IMG/VR virus record: IMGVR_UViG_3300037961_004808
Coordinates: 20,118 to 84,117 of that record
Length of the DNA: 64,000 nt
Reading direction: 5' to 3' (one strand)
Origin: a virus
Shown: in pieces, positions 1-9,139 of the stretch
How the letters are laid out: every line of letters starts with the position of its first letter
Numbering within the stretch: position 1 is the first letter of the stretch
The notes under the pieces: model-generated
The model's input: the letters and a program-made list of their open reading frames with translations, nothing else
Told to the model about the DNA's origin: nothing
The model's database searches: none
Program-made: the position numbers and the translations under genes

Positions 1-880
1 CTGCCAAATTGAAGGCAGGAGTTGCGTCAGCAGCACCCAGTGCTAGGGTGATACCACCGAAAGCAACGGTACTGTTTGCTAACTTGTCATTGGCAATACT
101 ACCTGCCAACTGGGCGTTGGTGATGGTTCCTGTCAGGTTAGTAGTTGCCAGTGCACCATCAAAGGTAGTTGCAGTTGCAACACCAGAAACCGTCAGTTGA
201 TCAACAGTCTGTGATCCAGTTACAGTCAGACCACCGGCAACATTAGCGCCACCGTCAACGTCTAGGGCACCAGTAACAGTTGCACCAGCACCAACCTTCA
301 GGGTCGTGGTGTCGGCAAACGTTACAGTACCAATACCACTAACATTGATGGCAGCAAAAGCAGCACCACTACCACCACCAAGAACATAAGTCTTGAGTCG
401 TGAGGCAGCAGTTTTCCTGTTCGTTCCCCCACCACCGTCATCTACGATGAAGAGGTCAGCATCAGTAATATCTGCGCCAATATCAGTACCACCGTCGATG
501 TCCAACACCGAGAGAGGGGTATCAATATCAACTTCTGTAGACCAGGACATGTTGCCTGATCCGTCTACCTTCAGATAACCACCTGCTGTAGCAGAGGCAG
601 GTAGAATGTAATCTTGATTTCCAGTAAGTGCTGCCGGTGACTTCAGGGCAACATAGTGGTCACCATTGTTCGCACCTTCTACGAGGCGAACAGCGGATCC
701 GGTTGTTGCTGTTTCTCTTTCCCAATAACGGGCAGAACCAACAATCTTATTATTGTTAGTTGTAGAATCAATGCCAACAAATAGGTCAAACTCGTCTACA
801 ACCCATCCCGGTTCACCTGCTTGGAGACCCGGAAGAGCTGAAAAGTTACCCCGCTTGAACTGTAAGACAGGCGCTGCCAT
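1..880 (-). CDS. Tail fibre-like structural protein, N-terminal part (runs off left edge)
   Basis: The reading frame is open from an ATG at 878-880 to base 1, giving about 293 residues and no stop. The N-terminus starts MAAPVLQFKRGN, followed by a segment ending in GWVVDEFDLFVG and then a Gly/Ala/Thr-rich beta-repeat region. The visible end contains the motif GTITNAQLAGSIAN followed by FGGITLALGA, the same repeat that fills the 1265-aa fibre protein at 47848-51645. An attachment-type N-terminus followed by repetitive beta segments is typical of cyanophage fibre proteins. A late-promoter octamer lies about 65 nt upstream. The receptor-binding end lies outside the window. Fibre function is inferred from composition and shared repeats. 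Confidence 0.8.
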   Translation of the reverse strand, partial: MAAPVLQFKRGNFSALPGLQAGEPGWVVDEFDLFVGIDSTTNNNKIVGSARYWERETATTGSAVRLVEGANNGDHYVALKSPAALTGNQDYILPASATAGGYLKVDGSGNMSWSTEVDIDTPLSVLDIDGGTDIGADITDADLFIVDDGGGGTNRKTAASRLKTYVLGGGSGAAFAAINVSGIGTVTFADTTTLKVGAGATVTGALDVDGGANVAGGLTVTGSQTVDQLTVSGVATATTFDGALATTNLTGTITNAQLAGSIANDKLANSTVAFGGITLALGAADATPAFNLA

Positions 881-943
881 TTTTTACTATTCAGTAATTG
901 TTATGCCATTAGTCACTGCAAATAATAAAGATTTTTATAGTAA

Positions 944-951
944 TATTTATT
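944..951 (-). promoter_or_regulatory. T4-like late promoter (AATAAATA)
   Basis: The minus strand reads AATAAATA immediately after the TAG stop of the upstream 124-aa gene and about 65 nt before the fibre start codon. It matches the NATAAATA late-promoter motif described for T4-like cyanophages. Confidence 0.6.
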
Positions 952-952
952 T

Positions 953-1327
953 CTAAAACGACCCTGCGTCAAGATCGATACGGTCGTCCAGAGCGTCATC
1001 CAGATATTGAAGTGCTTCGCTGGATATGCCACCACTTGGGGGAGCACCGCCAGGAACAGTAGATGCTCCAGTTGCAGCATCGACTACTTCATCAGGATTT
1101 ACAAATTTGAAAGAAGATGATGGTGCATCGTAAATCAAAACAAAACGGTTCTGATCTGCATTTGTAAGATTGGATGTATTCACATCCGTAAGTTGTGTCA
1201 ATCGATCCACGTCGCTTCCTCCTCCCGCAGAACCACCTGCTCCTTGTAAATTTACATTGAAACTTTCAGATTGTCCTGGAGAAACAAGACGAACTGAAAA
1301 TTGATTATTCTCTAATTGTACCTTCAT
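953..1327 (-). CDS. Small virion-associated protein, unknown
   Basis: This 124-aa protein has a beta-rich N-terminal third, a Gly/Ser hinge (around GAGGSAGGGSD), a central segment beginning LTQLTDVNTSNLTNADQ, and an acidic C-terminus ending in LDAGSF. The central motif resembles connector segments of phage fibre and baseplate decoration proteins. The start codon overlaps the stop of the 113-aa gene upstream (ATGA), so the two are probably translationally coupled. It lies between the baseplate block and the left-edge fibre, under the late promoter at 1689-1696. No family was recognised, so a minor structural role is inferred from context only. Confidence 0.7.
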   Translation of the reverse strand: MKVQLENNQFSVRLVSPGQSESFNVNLQGAGGSAGGGSDVDRLTQLTDVNTSNLTNADQNRFVLIYDAPSSSFKFVNPDEVVDAATGASTVPGGAPPSGGISSEALQYLDDALDDRIDLDAGSF

Positions 1328-1665
1328 GCAATCGTCCCATTGACTTGTGACTGACCGTGAATGACCTTTGTTACTTTACTAGTAATATCATTCGTGACCA
1401 AGACATCATAATTATAACGACCGGCAGTAATAATACCGGTTTGAGAGTTTGTTAGAGTAATAGTAATTTTACCTTCGGTTGGCGCTGCACCAAAAGTTAC
1501 TCCAAAACCAATAAAACCAGCATCAGCACCTGCGTGCTTGCTCATCTTTGCGGTGATGCTGTGATTTGTCAGATTTAGAGGTAATCCAGTGGCTGCTGTT
1601 ACTGAATAGGTAGCAGTAAAGTCAGTACCTTGTTCAATTTGAATATTTACAACTGGTACTGCCAT
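1324..1665 (-). CDS. Beta-sandwich structural protein, unknown
   Basis: This 113-aa protein consists almost entirely of alternating hydrophobic and polar beta strands (VVNIQIEQGTDFTATYSV near the N-terminus and GRYNYDVLVTND near residue 84). The pattern suggests an Ig-like or BppU-like fold used in baseplate-periphery proteins. There is no signal peptide or membrane segment. It is the first gene behind a late promoter that overlaps the upstream stop codon, and it overlaps the next gene by 4 nt. The fold assignment is by pattern only. Confidence 0.7.
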   Translation of the reverse strand: MAVPVVNIQIEQGTDFTATYSVTAATGLPLNLTNHSITAKMSKHAGADAGFIGFGVTFGAAPTEGKITITLTNSQTGIITAGRYNYDVLVTNDITSKVTKVIHGQSQVNGTIA

Positions 1666-1687
1666 CTCTGCCTAGAATGTCACTGTA

Positions 1688-1894
1688 TTATTTATTCAAA
1701 TGATTGCGAATCAGATCTTTGAGTTCCTTGATTTCGTCTTCCAAATCACTGATTCTACTGTTCTGCAATCGTCGGGAATCGCGATCGGCAATATATTTTT
1801 TGTATCCTGTGGTGTCAGTTGACACCACCGCACTAGTCGTCAGATCCCTCTCTAGATGAGGATGATCCTCCACTTTCGCTCTCTTCGCTTTCAT
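1688..1894 (-). CDS. Small coiled-coil protein, unknown
   Basis: This 68-aa protein has a basic N-terminus (MKAKRAKVEDHPHLERDL) and a C-terminal amphipathic helix with heptad spacing (ISDLEDEIKELKDLIRNHL), which predicts a coiled coil. A good ribosome site, GGGAG, sits 7 nt before the ATG. It lies between the 46-aa and 113-aa genes in the late structural operon. It may be a minor virion component or an assembly factor. No family was recognised. Confidence 0.7.
   Translation of the reverse strand: MKAKRAKVEDHPHLERDLTTSAVVSTDTTGYKKYIADRDSRRLQNSRISDLEDEIKELKDLIRNHLNK
1689..1696 (-). promoter_or_regulatory. T4-like late promoter (AATAAATA) overlapping a stop codon
   Basis: The minus strand reads AATAAATA, and its last bases form the TAA stop of the 68-aa gene at 1688-1894. 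The 113-aa gene starts 23 nt downstream. Confidence 0.6.
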
Positions 1895-1921
1895 ACAGCA
1901 ACTCCCATAAAAATCCCCAAC

Positions 1922-2062
1922 TCATTGCTCTAACGGTTTCTTTTTGTTTATACGTTTGATCATCCTAGCATAAGAAAGTTCTGCTGGGGTGTACAACTCA
2001 GGATGCTTTTTGGCAATCTTCAAGATCTTTTTAGCGATCTTTCGATCTTCTTTGTTTCTCAT
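1922..2062 (-). CDS. Small basic protein, 46 aa
   Basis: This 46-codon gene starts with MRNKEDRKIAKKILKIAKK and contains HPELYTPAELSYARMIKRINKKK. It is strongly basic and predicted helical. Its ATG overlaps the TAA stop of the 2357-aa gene by one base (TAATG), the same junction used between gp25 and gp6, which supports real coupled translation. The composition would suit nucleic-acid binding or a small assembly factor, but this is speculation. Confidence 0.7.
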   Translation of the reverse strand: MRNKEDRKIAKKILKIAKKHPELYTPAELSYARMIKRINKKKPLEQ

Positions 2063-5000
2063 TATGCGACAGCAATGGTACGGAAGTCGAGCAGTTCTGG
2101 TGCCTCAGACTGAGTGCTAGAGTTGAATACAACCTTGACTTGGAAGGAAGTAAACTGTGGCAGGTCATCAGCAGTGTACTCATACTCGTTGAACGAGTTT
2201 GTCAAACTTGGCGAAATGTTTCTATCTGGCAAACCGCTGTTGTTGTTTTCGTTGATAACGTCACCAGATGCATCCAAGTTATTGAATCCAGGCATAGGTT
2301 CAAAAACCTGATCGAACTCGGAAGAGTCTTCCCGCTTGAGGCGATAGAAGACACGCATCTCACATTCAGCAGGACGGTTAGCAGCAAAGAGAACTTTCAG
2401 CGATGTAGAAGGATTCTCAAGACCAATTTCCTTAGTCTGATAGATCATGCTATGAGGATCGTCAATAACGTTAGAACGACGGTCTGTCAGGAAGTTATCG
2501 ATGGGTTTGTTGATTCGGTTAGACTCAGTAAGAATAGAACTCTTGAACACGTCAATGACAGGTGACACGTTCTCATTGTCGGTGCTGAGAGTTCCCTCAA
2601 AGGTGAACGATTTAGCACCAGGCAGGGCAAGGATAGAAGACTTTGCCTGCTCGTTTTTGCGAGAAGCAATGATACGAGTAGAGTTCAACTGAGTACGACC
2701 AAAGAGGGAGATGTCCTCAAATCCTTGGTCGGCGAAAGAAGTCTCATTACCATCAACACTGGTTCCACTGGTGGTACGAATCTTACCAGTCAGTTTGGTT
2801 CCAATAGGTGTGCTGTGGGCAATGTTAGGATTGACGGTATCGAACACGATGTTACTAGAACCACGTGCACCGTCACCACCACCAACTTTATCTTTGGCGA
2901 ACAGAACACCACCACCAACTTTTACGAAATAACTATCAAGAGCAATCTTACCTTCGATGTTGTTGGTAACATCAATCAGGTCATGATCGGTATTGATCTT
3001 GCGGAGGGACATTCCAGAGAGTTCATACTTTTGAATCGGAGTGTCAATAGCGTGATCAATAGCGATGGTATCGTCAACAGAACGGGTGATAGTTCCTGAG
3101 AGTGCATTTGTACCAACGCTGGTGTAGGAGATAACTTCGTCACCAATCTTGGCATATCCAGGATTGCTTGCAGTAACTTGTGCACCCTCAAAGAAGTTGA
3201 ATCCGATGGTACTTGCAACACTGACCACAGAGGTCAGACTTGCGGCATAACCAACAGTCAGACGGGTTGGGACGCTATCACCACCAACACCAGTCAGACT
3301 GACTACAGAGTTGTTGGAGTGGTTACCATGATTAGGATGGTTGACCTTGAAGTGGCGACCATCGTACTGATCAGAGTTGACAGTAACAACCTTAGGAATG
3401 ATGTTAGTTTGGACAGATGCAATACCTGCTTGGGGACCAACAGCAGGGATGTAGGAGATAGAGTCAGTGGTATTGAAATCGGCACCAGAGACGTTAGTCA
3501 GTACAAGTGCACTAGTGCTGGTAGTAACGCCAACAGTCAGTACCAAATTCTTACCAAGTCCCTTTGTTCCCAGGTTAGCAGTCAGGGTATCACCAACAGA
3601 GTAACCTTCGCCTGTGTTGTCAAGTTTGACAGTTGCACCAGTAATACTGCCACTAGAGACGGTCACAACACCAACTGCGTTTTGACCCCGACCAGTGGAG
3701 GTGATAAAGTTCACTGTGTTATAGGTACCATCTTCATAGTCGGTACCAGCGTTGGTGATGGCCAGAGTGTTTGCTGCCTGACTGAGGTGAGACAAACGTG
3801 AGGCAATCGTGCCACGGGCAGTAGTATTGTTCTCTTGAGAAACAACCACACCCTCAAGGATATGGGGACTATCAGTACCCGACGCCAGACCCACGTACAC
3901 GCGCTTGGAGAAGGTCTCAATCGGATTATCCGGCAACTTGTTACGTTGGTTGAGCAAGTTCAACTGAGGGTTGTACAGACGCACTGTACCGGGTTCTGTG
4001 ATGAACTTTGCTTTGTAGGACTTATACTTCAAGTCTTCCAACTGAGATGCAGTCCAGGTGAAGTTGCTCTGTGCTTTGAACAGAGAACCTTGAGACGGTT
4101 GCTTAGCGACAATGACTTGCTGGAACTGACTCAGATCAGCAGTAGTAATGTCTGCTTCGCCAACTTGAGAAATCCAAGCATCGTAATCGCCAGATGCTGA
4201 ACCCAGGTAGAAGGCATAGTTGCCTTTGGGCAGATACACCGGAGCACGGAAACGGAAGTTTGTTGGTACAGTTCCGTCGTTAGAAATCGACACCTGGTCT
4301 GGATTCAAGAACACTTCACTGTTCTTCATCACCTTGGCAGATGGATAACCATTCTCCAGAGGAACGATACGGACCTTGACGGGAACTTCTGCTGCCTTGC
4401 TCTGGAAGAACATGTCAACAGAGGTCATGAAGATACCAGGATCATCAGTAACTTCAAAGGACTGTGCTAGAGGATCGTCATTGTTATCTCGCTCCGGCGG
4501 CGGTTGGATAACATTGGTGACGTTGTTCACAACGTTCGTGACGTTGATAACAACCGGTTCGGGAAGAGCAGGTTCCGTGCGGATAACAGTAGTCTCTGTA
4601 ATTTCAAATCCTTCAGAGAAGAAGTTCTGTGTAGCGTTACTGAAGTTCTTACCGGGGATTTGATCTTCTGGTTTGATCTCAACTAACTGGGAAGTATTCT
4701 CTCCGTCTTGGAAAGTGTTTGGGGGAATGTAATAGCAACCTTGAACACAACCAGTAGAGTCAGACACCAGACGGATGTCATTGACCGTTGCTTGTGCGCC
4801 ACTAGTCTCACCAACCAGAAGCATGCCCGGAGTCAGGACTCCGAAGAAGTTAGAGTCGGACTTTTGGTTCAGGGACGAACAATCAACGTTCAAAACAGTT
4901 GTTGTCTCTGAGTAAGAAGAAGACAATCCAACCGTAGAGGAGTATGGGTTGTCACCGTAAGTGATTTGTGGGTTGGCGAAAGGACCTGCCTTGTGGTTAG

Positions 5001-8000
5001 GTGCTGCCAGTCGGAAACGGATGTCAGCAGAAGTAGTAGCATTCTGCATTGTGAACATGTAACCGATGACGGTCTCACCAGTCTGGAAGGATCCACTTTG
5101 AGGAGTAACCTCAATCAGTTTAGGAATAGTGTAGAAGTTATCATCAATCATATCGGTGCCAGACCAATATGAATAGTGACGAGTGTGGGGTTTCAGAACA
5201 GTTGCATTGAACTCGATGTTCTGCTCACGCATGAACGGAACTGGTTCAGTCTCAGAGATGAAGTCATTTGCAAATCCTTCACCCTCAGTGATAGTCTGTT
5301 GGATACGATCGACATACACATCAGAATCAGGAACCAATTGAAGCACACCGTTCCAGTCACGGTACATGTAGGGGTTGACACTCTCCAGACGGGTAGCGTA
5401 GGGTTGGTTACGATCTTCAACTTCCTCGTATGCAAGAGTCACCATGTCTCCAGTCTTCTGGATGTTAGGTGAACCAAGGTCTTCGGCAAAACGGGGATCC
5501 ACAGTAGGATCTGGAGCACCAGTCAGACCAACAACACTGTTAGAACCGATCAAGAGATCGATAGAGTCACGTGTCTTCTTAGGTGTCAGTTTGCCACCAT
5601 CAATTTCATATTTGATTTCTGTCTGCGTCTTGTCTGCAACATCAAATGAGTTGAATGGATCAACAACAAAACCATTCTTGAAACGATCAAGACCAGTATC
5701 AGGATCCTTGATAGTCAGACTTTCGGTCTTAGCTTCTAGGAGAGACAGTGATGTGATCTCTTCAAGATCTTCAATACGATTCTCCAGTTTGCCGATATCC
5801 TTCATGGTATATCGACGGTTTGCCTTGAACCGGATAGTAGTCTCTAGACGAGCATCGTAAACGTATGGGGCGTATTCAATAGTTGCCAGTTCAAAAGCAC
5901 CACCCACGACATCGGGGAGAACTGGGTTGTCGGAAGGAATACCTTCTACAATATTGAAGGAGTTATCGGGGTTGAGATACAGGCGATCTTTCCTTCCCTG
6001 ATAGTAACTATAGTTGAAGAGAATGTTCTCGTTAGACTCAAGAACATTGGGGACAGACTGTCCTCCAGAGGCAAAACTACGAGAGTCAAATTCAAAGGGA
6101 GAACGACTACCGGAGTAAGGTGCTACCCTAGGACGCAAGTCAATGATGTCACTGTTACGGATATTGGCGTATGCGGGGATCCTGTCATACTCTGCTTTCT
6201 CGTAACTAGATGCAGTAACAACATCACCAGCATCTTGAGCATTGACCTCATAGTGATCGAAGTAAATCTTCAAACGACCTTGAGGTTCACCTGCATTTTG
6301 CTTACGAACCAAACGTCCGAAGTCATAATATTCATCACGCTGACCATTGTCCAGAACAAAGTTCTTACGGATGTTAGGATCGCCAGGAGTGATAACAGAA
6401 ACATTTGCTTTGACACCACTGGTCTCAAACAAGATCTCCTCAGTCTCAATAAAGTTGCGGGAGTTCTTCGTGCAAATTTCAATCGCAGTGCTGCCACTAC
6501 GGGCAAGAATATAAGCGGCACAACCAGAGGATTGACCAATACCAACCTCACCCAGGATGAGGTCACTGTTGTCGTTGTTGGGTCCAGTGAAAGATGAAAG
6601 AGTTATGGATGGTATAGTTGGATCGCCAGACCCAGAAGACTCAAATACAGCATGAACCTGAACAATATCAGGGTAGTCAAGTGAGATTTCCCTATCTTGG
6701 ACTCGTTTTCCGTAGATGGAGTTAGCGGTAAGACCATCGGCAAGACCTGCACTGCTAGAGTTACTTGAACCGTCTACCGTCAAAGCGGTAGCTTTTGTCA
6801 GTGTCTTCAGTTTAGAAGACACGTTGCCTTTTTGTTTTGTGACGTGAACAACAACGTTTCCAGACTGACTAGCAGTCAATCCAGAAATAGTACCAGACTT
6901 ACTGCCGCCAGTGAAGACAACTTGGTCTTCAGACAGATCTTCAATGGTACCGTTGTTGTAAATGACAGTATAACGTTCTTCGTCGAACGCAGAATATACG
7001 AAGTCAGTACCAACCAGTGACGGCAGGGTCAACTGACCATTACCATCAGTGGATTGACTTGTCAGTTCTTGACGAGTAGAAATCACTGCATTCGTCAGAT
7101 CAACACTTTCAACATTAGTGTTGGGCATCTCCGCATACAGGAAACCAGTGTCAGAACCAACCAGTTTGGGGGAGACGACTTTCAGACCAGTAATTGTAAT
7201 CGTGCCACTACCGGGCAGATCATGATATGCAACACCAGCAACTGCTGCATTAGCACTTGCTACCAAGGTTGCACTTTGATTAGATCCTGCAACAGCAGAG
7301 ACCTGGTTATAAACAGTATCGCTTTGTCCAGAGACGTTATAAGCAACGATGTCACCAACTTTCAGGCGTTTTGCCCACCCAGTAGAACCGGAAGTCAATG
7401 CACCACCAGAGGTCAGGAAGAATTCTTGTGCGCCGAAGTTGAACTGCTCCTCAAGAACAGTGTCAGCAGCGAATGTACGACCACCACCAGTAGAGCGGAC
7501 AGACTTGACATCTGCCATACCATACTCACGCACCTCGATGATGATACGACCTTGATCTTCTCCATTCACACGAATGGGTTCATCGACCAAGAACTTACCA
7601 GCAGTTTCACAGAGAATAAGTTCGTCACTAGTGGTATTGCTACGGAGCATACCGCGAGCACCAGAACGAGCACCCTCAACCAGAGCAGGTGCGTTCAATG
7701 TAATTGCTTGGTTGACAGTCACCTTAGTGTCGGTGACGATATCAAACAGGAAGAGTTCAAAAACTGAAGTATTATCAGTGTAGGCCGAGTTCTGGAGTTT
7801 ATAATCGTAGACGCGAGCACGACCGATGCTTTCACCGGAAGCGGTTGATTTGTTGCTATCAAGACGCTCGCTACGGAGATCAACAAAATCGCTATTGGCC
7901 GCGGCAATAGAAATCTGGGCTGCACTCAAAGTGTTGTTGACCCGGAGGCGATTACCTGCCTCAAACGGGATTGCACGATCAGTTACAGTTTTGGTAGTAC

Positions 8001-9135
8001 GAGGTTTTTTGACATCAAGGAACCGAGTACCAATAACTCGTGTTTCAAAACCTTGAACGTATGCTTTACCGGGACCAACCCGGATACACATCAAATCTTT
8101 AGATGGTTTGTTGCCATCTTCGGTCAGTCTGTTTTGACTGAATTGACCAAAGTTAGAATAGCGATCGTTCAGACACTCTTTTGCTTCAAGGTCGAACTTA
8201 TTGACATAGTAGTTGCCACTCTCGTCAAACGTACGACGAGCAAATTCCTTAGCAATCTCACTATAGACGGTACGGTCAACTAACTGCTTGACTTCACCCT
8301 CATCTGTGCGAAGAAGTTCAATGAAGTTCTCATCATTGAAGTCATCCAGACGCTTACGGGTCAGAGCAAGACTGATCTTCAGTCGATCAGCACCCGGAGC
8401 AGTAAAGTTAGAGAAACCTGCTGCATTGTCATACAGCGTAGGATCCTCTACAGCAGTGATGATTTCCTCTACTACCTGGAATCCTACCCGGAAGGAGGGT
8501 TTGTTGTTGTACTGGTCCAGCAGGAGGGTCTGAGTGGGTACTTCAACGAAAGCACCACGTGCAAAGAAGACACCACGGACCAGAGTGAACGCAGAACCAG
8601 AACCAGTTGCGTTAGAATTGAGAGCAGTGGCGAAGTCAGAACCCTCAGTAATAGTCGTCACACCATAAGTGAAGTCACTCAGGGTAACCAAGTTCTCGCC
8701 ATCCAACATAGTGGATGTTGAGAGGTCGTCAGAATTGGTCTCGTACTTCAGATAGATTGTAGTACAGTTATCAGTAGACTCTTCAGACGACAGAACAAGA
8801 ACAACCTGAGCAATGACACCTGAAGTCTTGCCCTTGATACGGAGACCAACCAGTTTGTCGTAGTAGAGTTCTACCGGAACACCAAAGAACGTAGACTCCA
8901 CTTTGACATACGTGTAGTCAAAGTCATAGTTGAACTTACCAGGGATTACAACAGATCCCTCTTTGAAAATATGTTTACCAAACTTCTCAATCTGTCCCTG
9001 TAGGATAGATTGTAGAGTTGTTAGTTCTCTCGCTTGGACAGGAGATCCTGGTTTGAACAGAACTTTGTTGAAATTCTTTTCAGAATCAAAGTCGTCAAAA
9101 TATGGACTGACGTTTAGGTTGGTGTTCTGTGGCAT
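2062..9135 (-). CDS. Giant DUF4815-type baseplate/tail-fibre protein (2357 aa)
   Basis: The first ~130 residues (MPQNTNLNVSPYFDDF, then FKPGSPVQARELTTLQSILQ) match the N-terminus of DUF4815 proteins, large structural proteins of T4-like cyanophages. A low-complexity linker occurs at about 4500-4560 on the plus strand (NVTNVVNNVTNV, then a PPP run). It is followed by C-terminal modules including a GEGYSVGDTLTANLG repeat and a module with IGDEVISYT and TRSVDD shared with other giant proteins here. It starts 4 nt after gp8, so it is cotranscribed and probably attaches to the wedge. The position resembles T4 gp10/gp11, but no similarity to those is claimed. No frameshift is seen across 7 kb. Confidence 0.85.
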   Translation of the reverse strand: MPQNTNLNVSPYFDDFDSEKNFNKVLFKPGSPVQARELTTLQSILQGQIEKFGKHIFKEGSVVIPGKFNYDFDYTYVKVESTFFGVPVELYYDKLVGLRIKGKTSGVIAQVVLVLSSEESTDNCTTIYLKYETNSDDLSTSTMLDGENLVTLSDFTYGVTTITEGSDFATALNSNATGSGSAFTLVRGVFFARGAFVEVPTQTLLLDQYNNKPSFRVGFQVVEEIITAVEDPTLYDNAAGFSNFTAPGADRLKISLALTRKRLDDFNDENFIELLRTDEGEVKQLVDRTVYSEIAKEFARRTFDESGNYYVNKFDLEAKECLNDRYSNFGQFSQNRLTEDGNKPSKDLMCIRVGPGKAYVQGFETRVIGTRFLDVKKPRTTKTVTDRAIPFEAGNRLRVNNTLSAAQISIAAANSDFVDLRSERLDSNKSTASGESIGRARVYDYKLQNSAYTDNTSVFELFLFDIVTDTKVTVNQAITLNAPALVEGARSGARGMLRSNTTSDELILCETAGKFLVDEPIRVNGEDQGRIIIEVREYGMADVKSVRSTGGGRTFAADTVLEEQFNFGAQEFFLTSGGALTSGSTGWAKRLKVGDIVAYNVSGQSDTVYNQVSAVAGSNQSATLVASANAAVAGVAYHDLPGSGTITITGLKVVSPKLVGSDTGFLYAEMPNTNVESVDLTNAVISTRQELTSQSTDGNGQLTLPSLVGTDFVYSAFDEERYTVIYNNGTIEDLSEDQVVFTGGSKSGTISGLTASQSGNVVVHVTKQKGNVSSKLKTLTKATALTVDGSSNSSSAGLADGLTANSIYGKRVQDREISLDYPDIVQVHAVFESSGSGDPTIPSITLSSFTGPNNDNSDLILGEVGIGQSSGCAAYILARSGSTAIEICTKNSRNFIETEEILFETSGVKANVSVITPGDPNIRKNFVLDNGQRDEYYDFGRLVRKQNAGEPQGRLKIYFDHYEVNAQDAGDVVTASSYEKAEYDRIPAYANIRNSDIIDLRPRVAPYSGSRSPFEFDSRSFASGGQSVPNVLESNENILFNYSYYQGRKDRLYLNPDNSFNIVEGIPSDNPVLPDVVGGAFELATIEYAPYVYDARLETTIRFKANRRYTMKDIGKLENRIEDLEEITSLSLLEAKTESLTIKDPDTGLDRFKNGFVVDPFNSFDVADKTQTEIKYEIDGGKLTPKKTRDSIDLLIGSNSVVGLTGAPDPTVDPRFAEDLGSPNIQKTGDMVTLAYEEVEDRNQPYATRLESVNPYMYRDWNGVLQLVPDSDVYVDRIQQTITEGEGFANDFISETEPVPFMREQNIEFNATVLKPHTRHYSYWSGTDMIDDNFYTIPKLIEVTPQSGSFQTGETVIGYMFTMQNATTSADIRFRLAAPNHKAGPFANPQITYGDNPYSSTVGLSSSYSETTTVLNVDCSSLNQKSDSNFFGVLTPGMLLVGETSGAQATVNDIRLVSDSTGCVQGCYYIPPNTFQDGENTSQLVEIKPEDQIPGKNFSNATQNFFSEGFEITETTVIRTEPALPEPVVINVTNVVNNVTNVIQPPPERDNNDDPLAQSFEVTDDPGIFMTSVDMFFQSKAAEVPVKVRIVPLENGYPSAKVMKNSEVFLNPDQVSISNDGTVPTNFRFRAPVYLPKGNYAFYLGSASGDYDAWISQVGEADITTADLSQFQQVIVAKQPSQGSLFKAQSNFTWTASQLEDLKYKSYKAKFITEPGTVRLYNPQLNLLNQRNKLPDNPIETFSKRVYVGLASGTDSPHILEGVVVSQENNTTARGTIASRLSHLSQAANTLAITNAGTDYEDGTYNTVNFITSTGRGQNAVGVVTVSSGSITGATVKLDNTGEGYSVGDTLTANLGTKGLGKNLVLTVGVTTSTSALVLTNVSGADFNTTDSISYIPAVGPQAGIASVQTNIIPKVVTVNSDQYDGRHFKVNHPNHGNHSNNSVVSLTGVGGDSVPTRLTVGYAASLTSVVSVASTIGFNFFEGAQVTASNPGYAKIGDEVISYTSVGTNALSGTITRSVDDTIAIDHAIDTPIQKYELSGMSLRKINTDHDLIDVTNNIEGKIALDSYFVKVGGGVLFAKDKVGGGDGARGSSNIVFDTVNPNIAHSTPIGTKLTGKIRTTSGTSVDGNETSFADQGFEDISLFGRTQLNSTRIIASRKNEQAKSSILALPGAKSFTFEGTLSTDNENVSPVIDVFKSSILTESNRINKPIDNFLTDRRSNVIDDPHSMIYQTKEIGLENPSTSLKVLFAANRPAECEMRVFYRLKREDSSEFDQVFEPMPGFNNLDASGDVINENNNSGLPDRNISPSLTNSFNEYEYTADDLPQFTSFQVKVVFNSSTQSEAPELLDFRTIAVA

Positions 9136-9139
9136 CGTA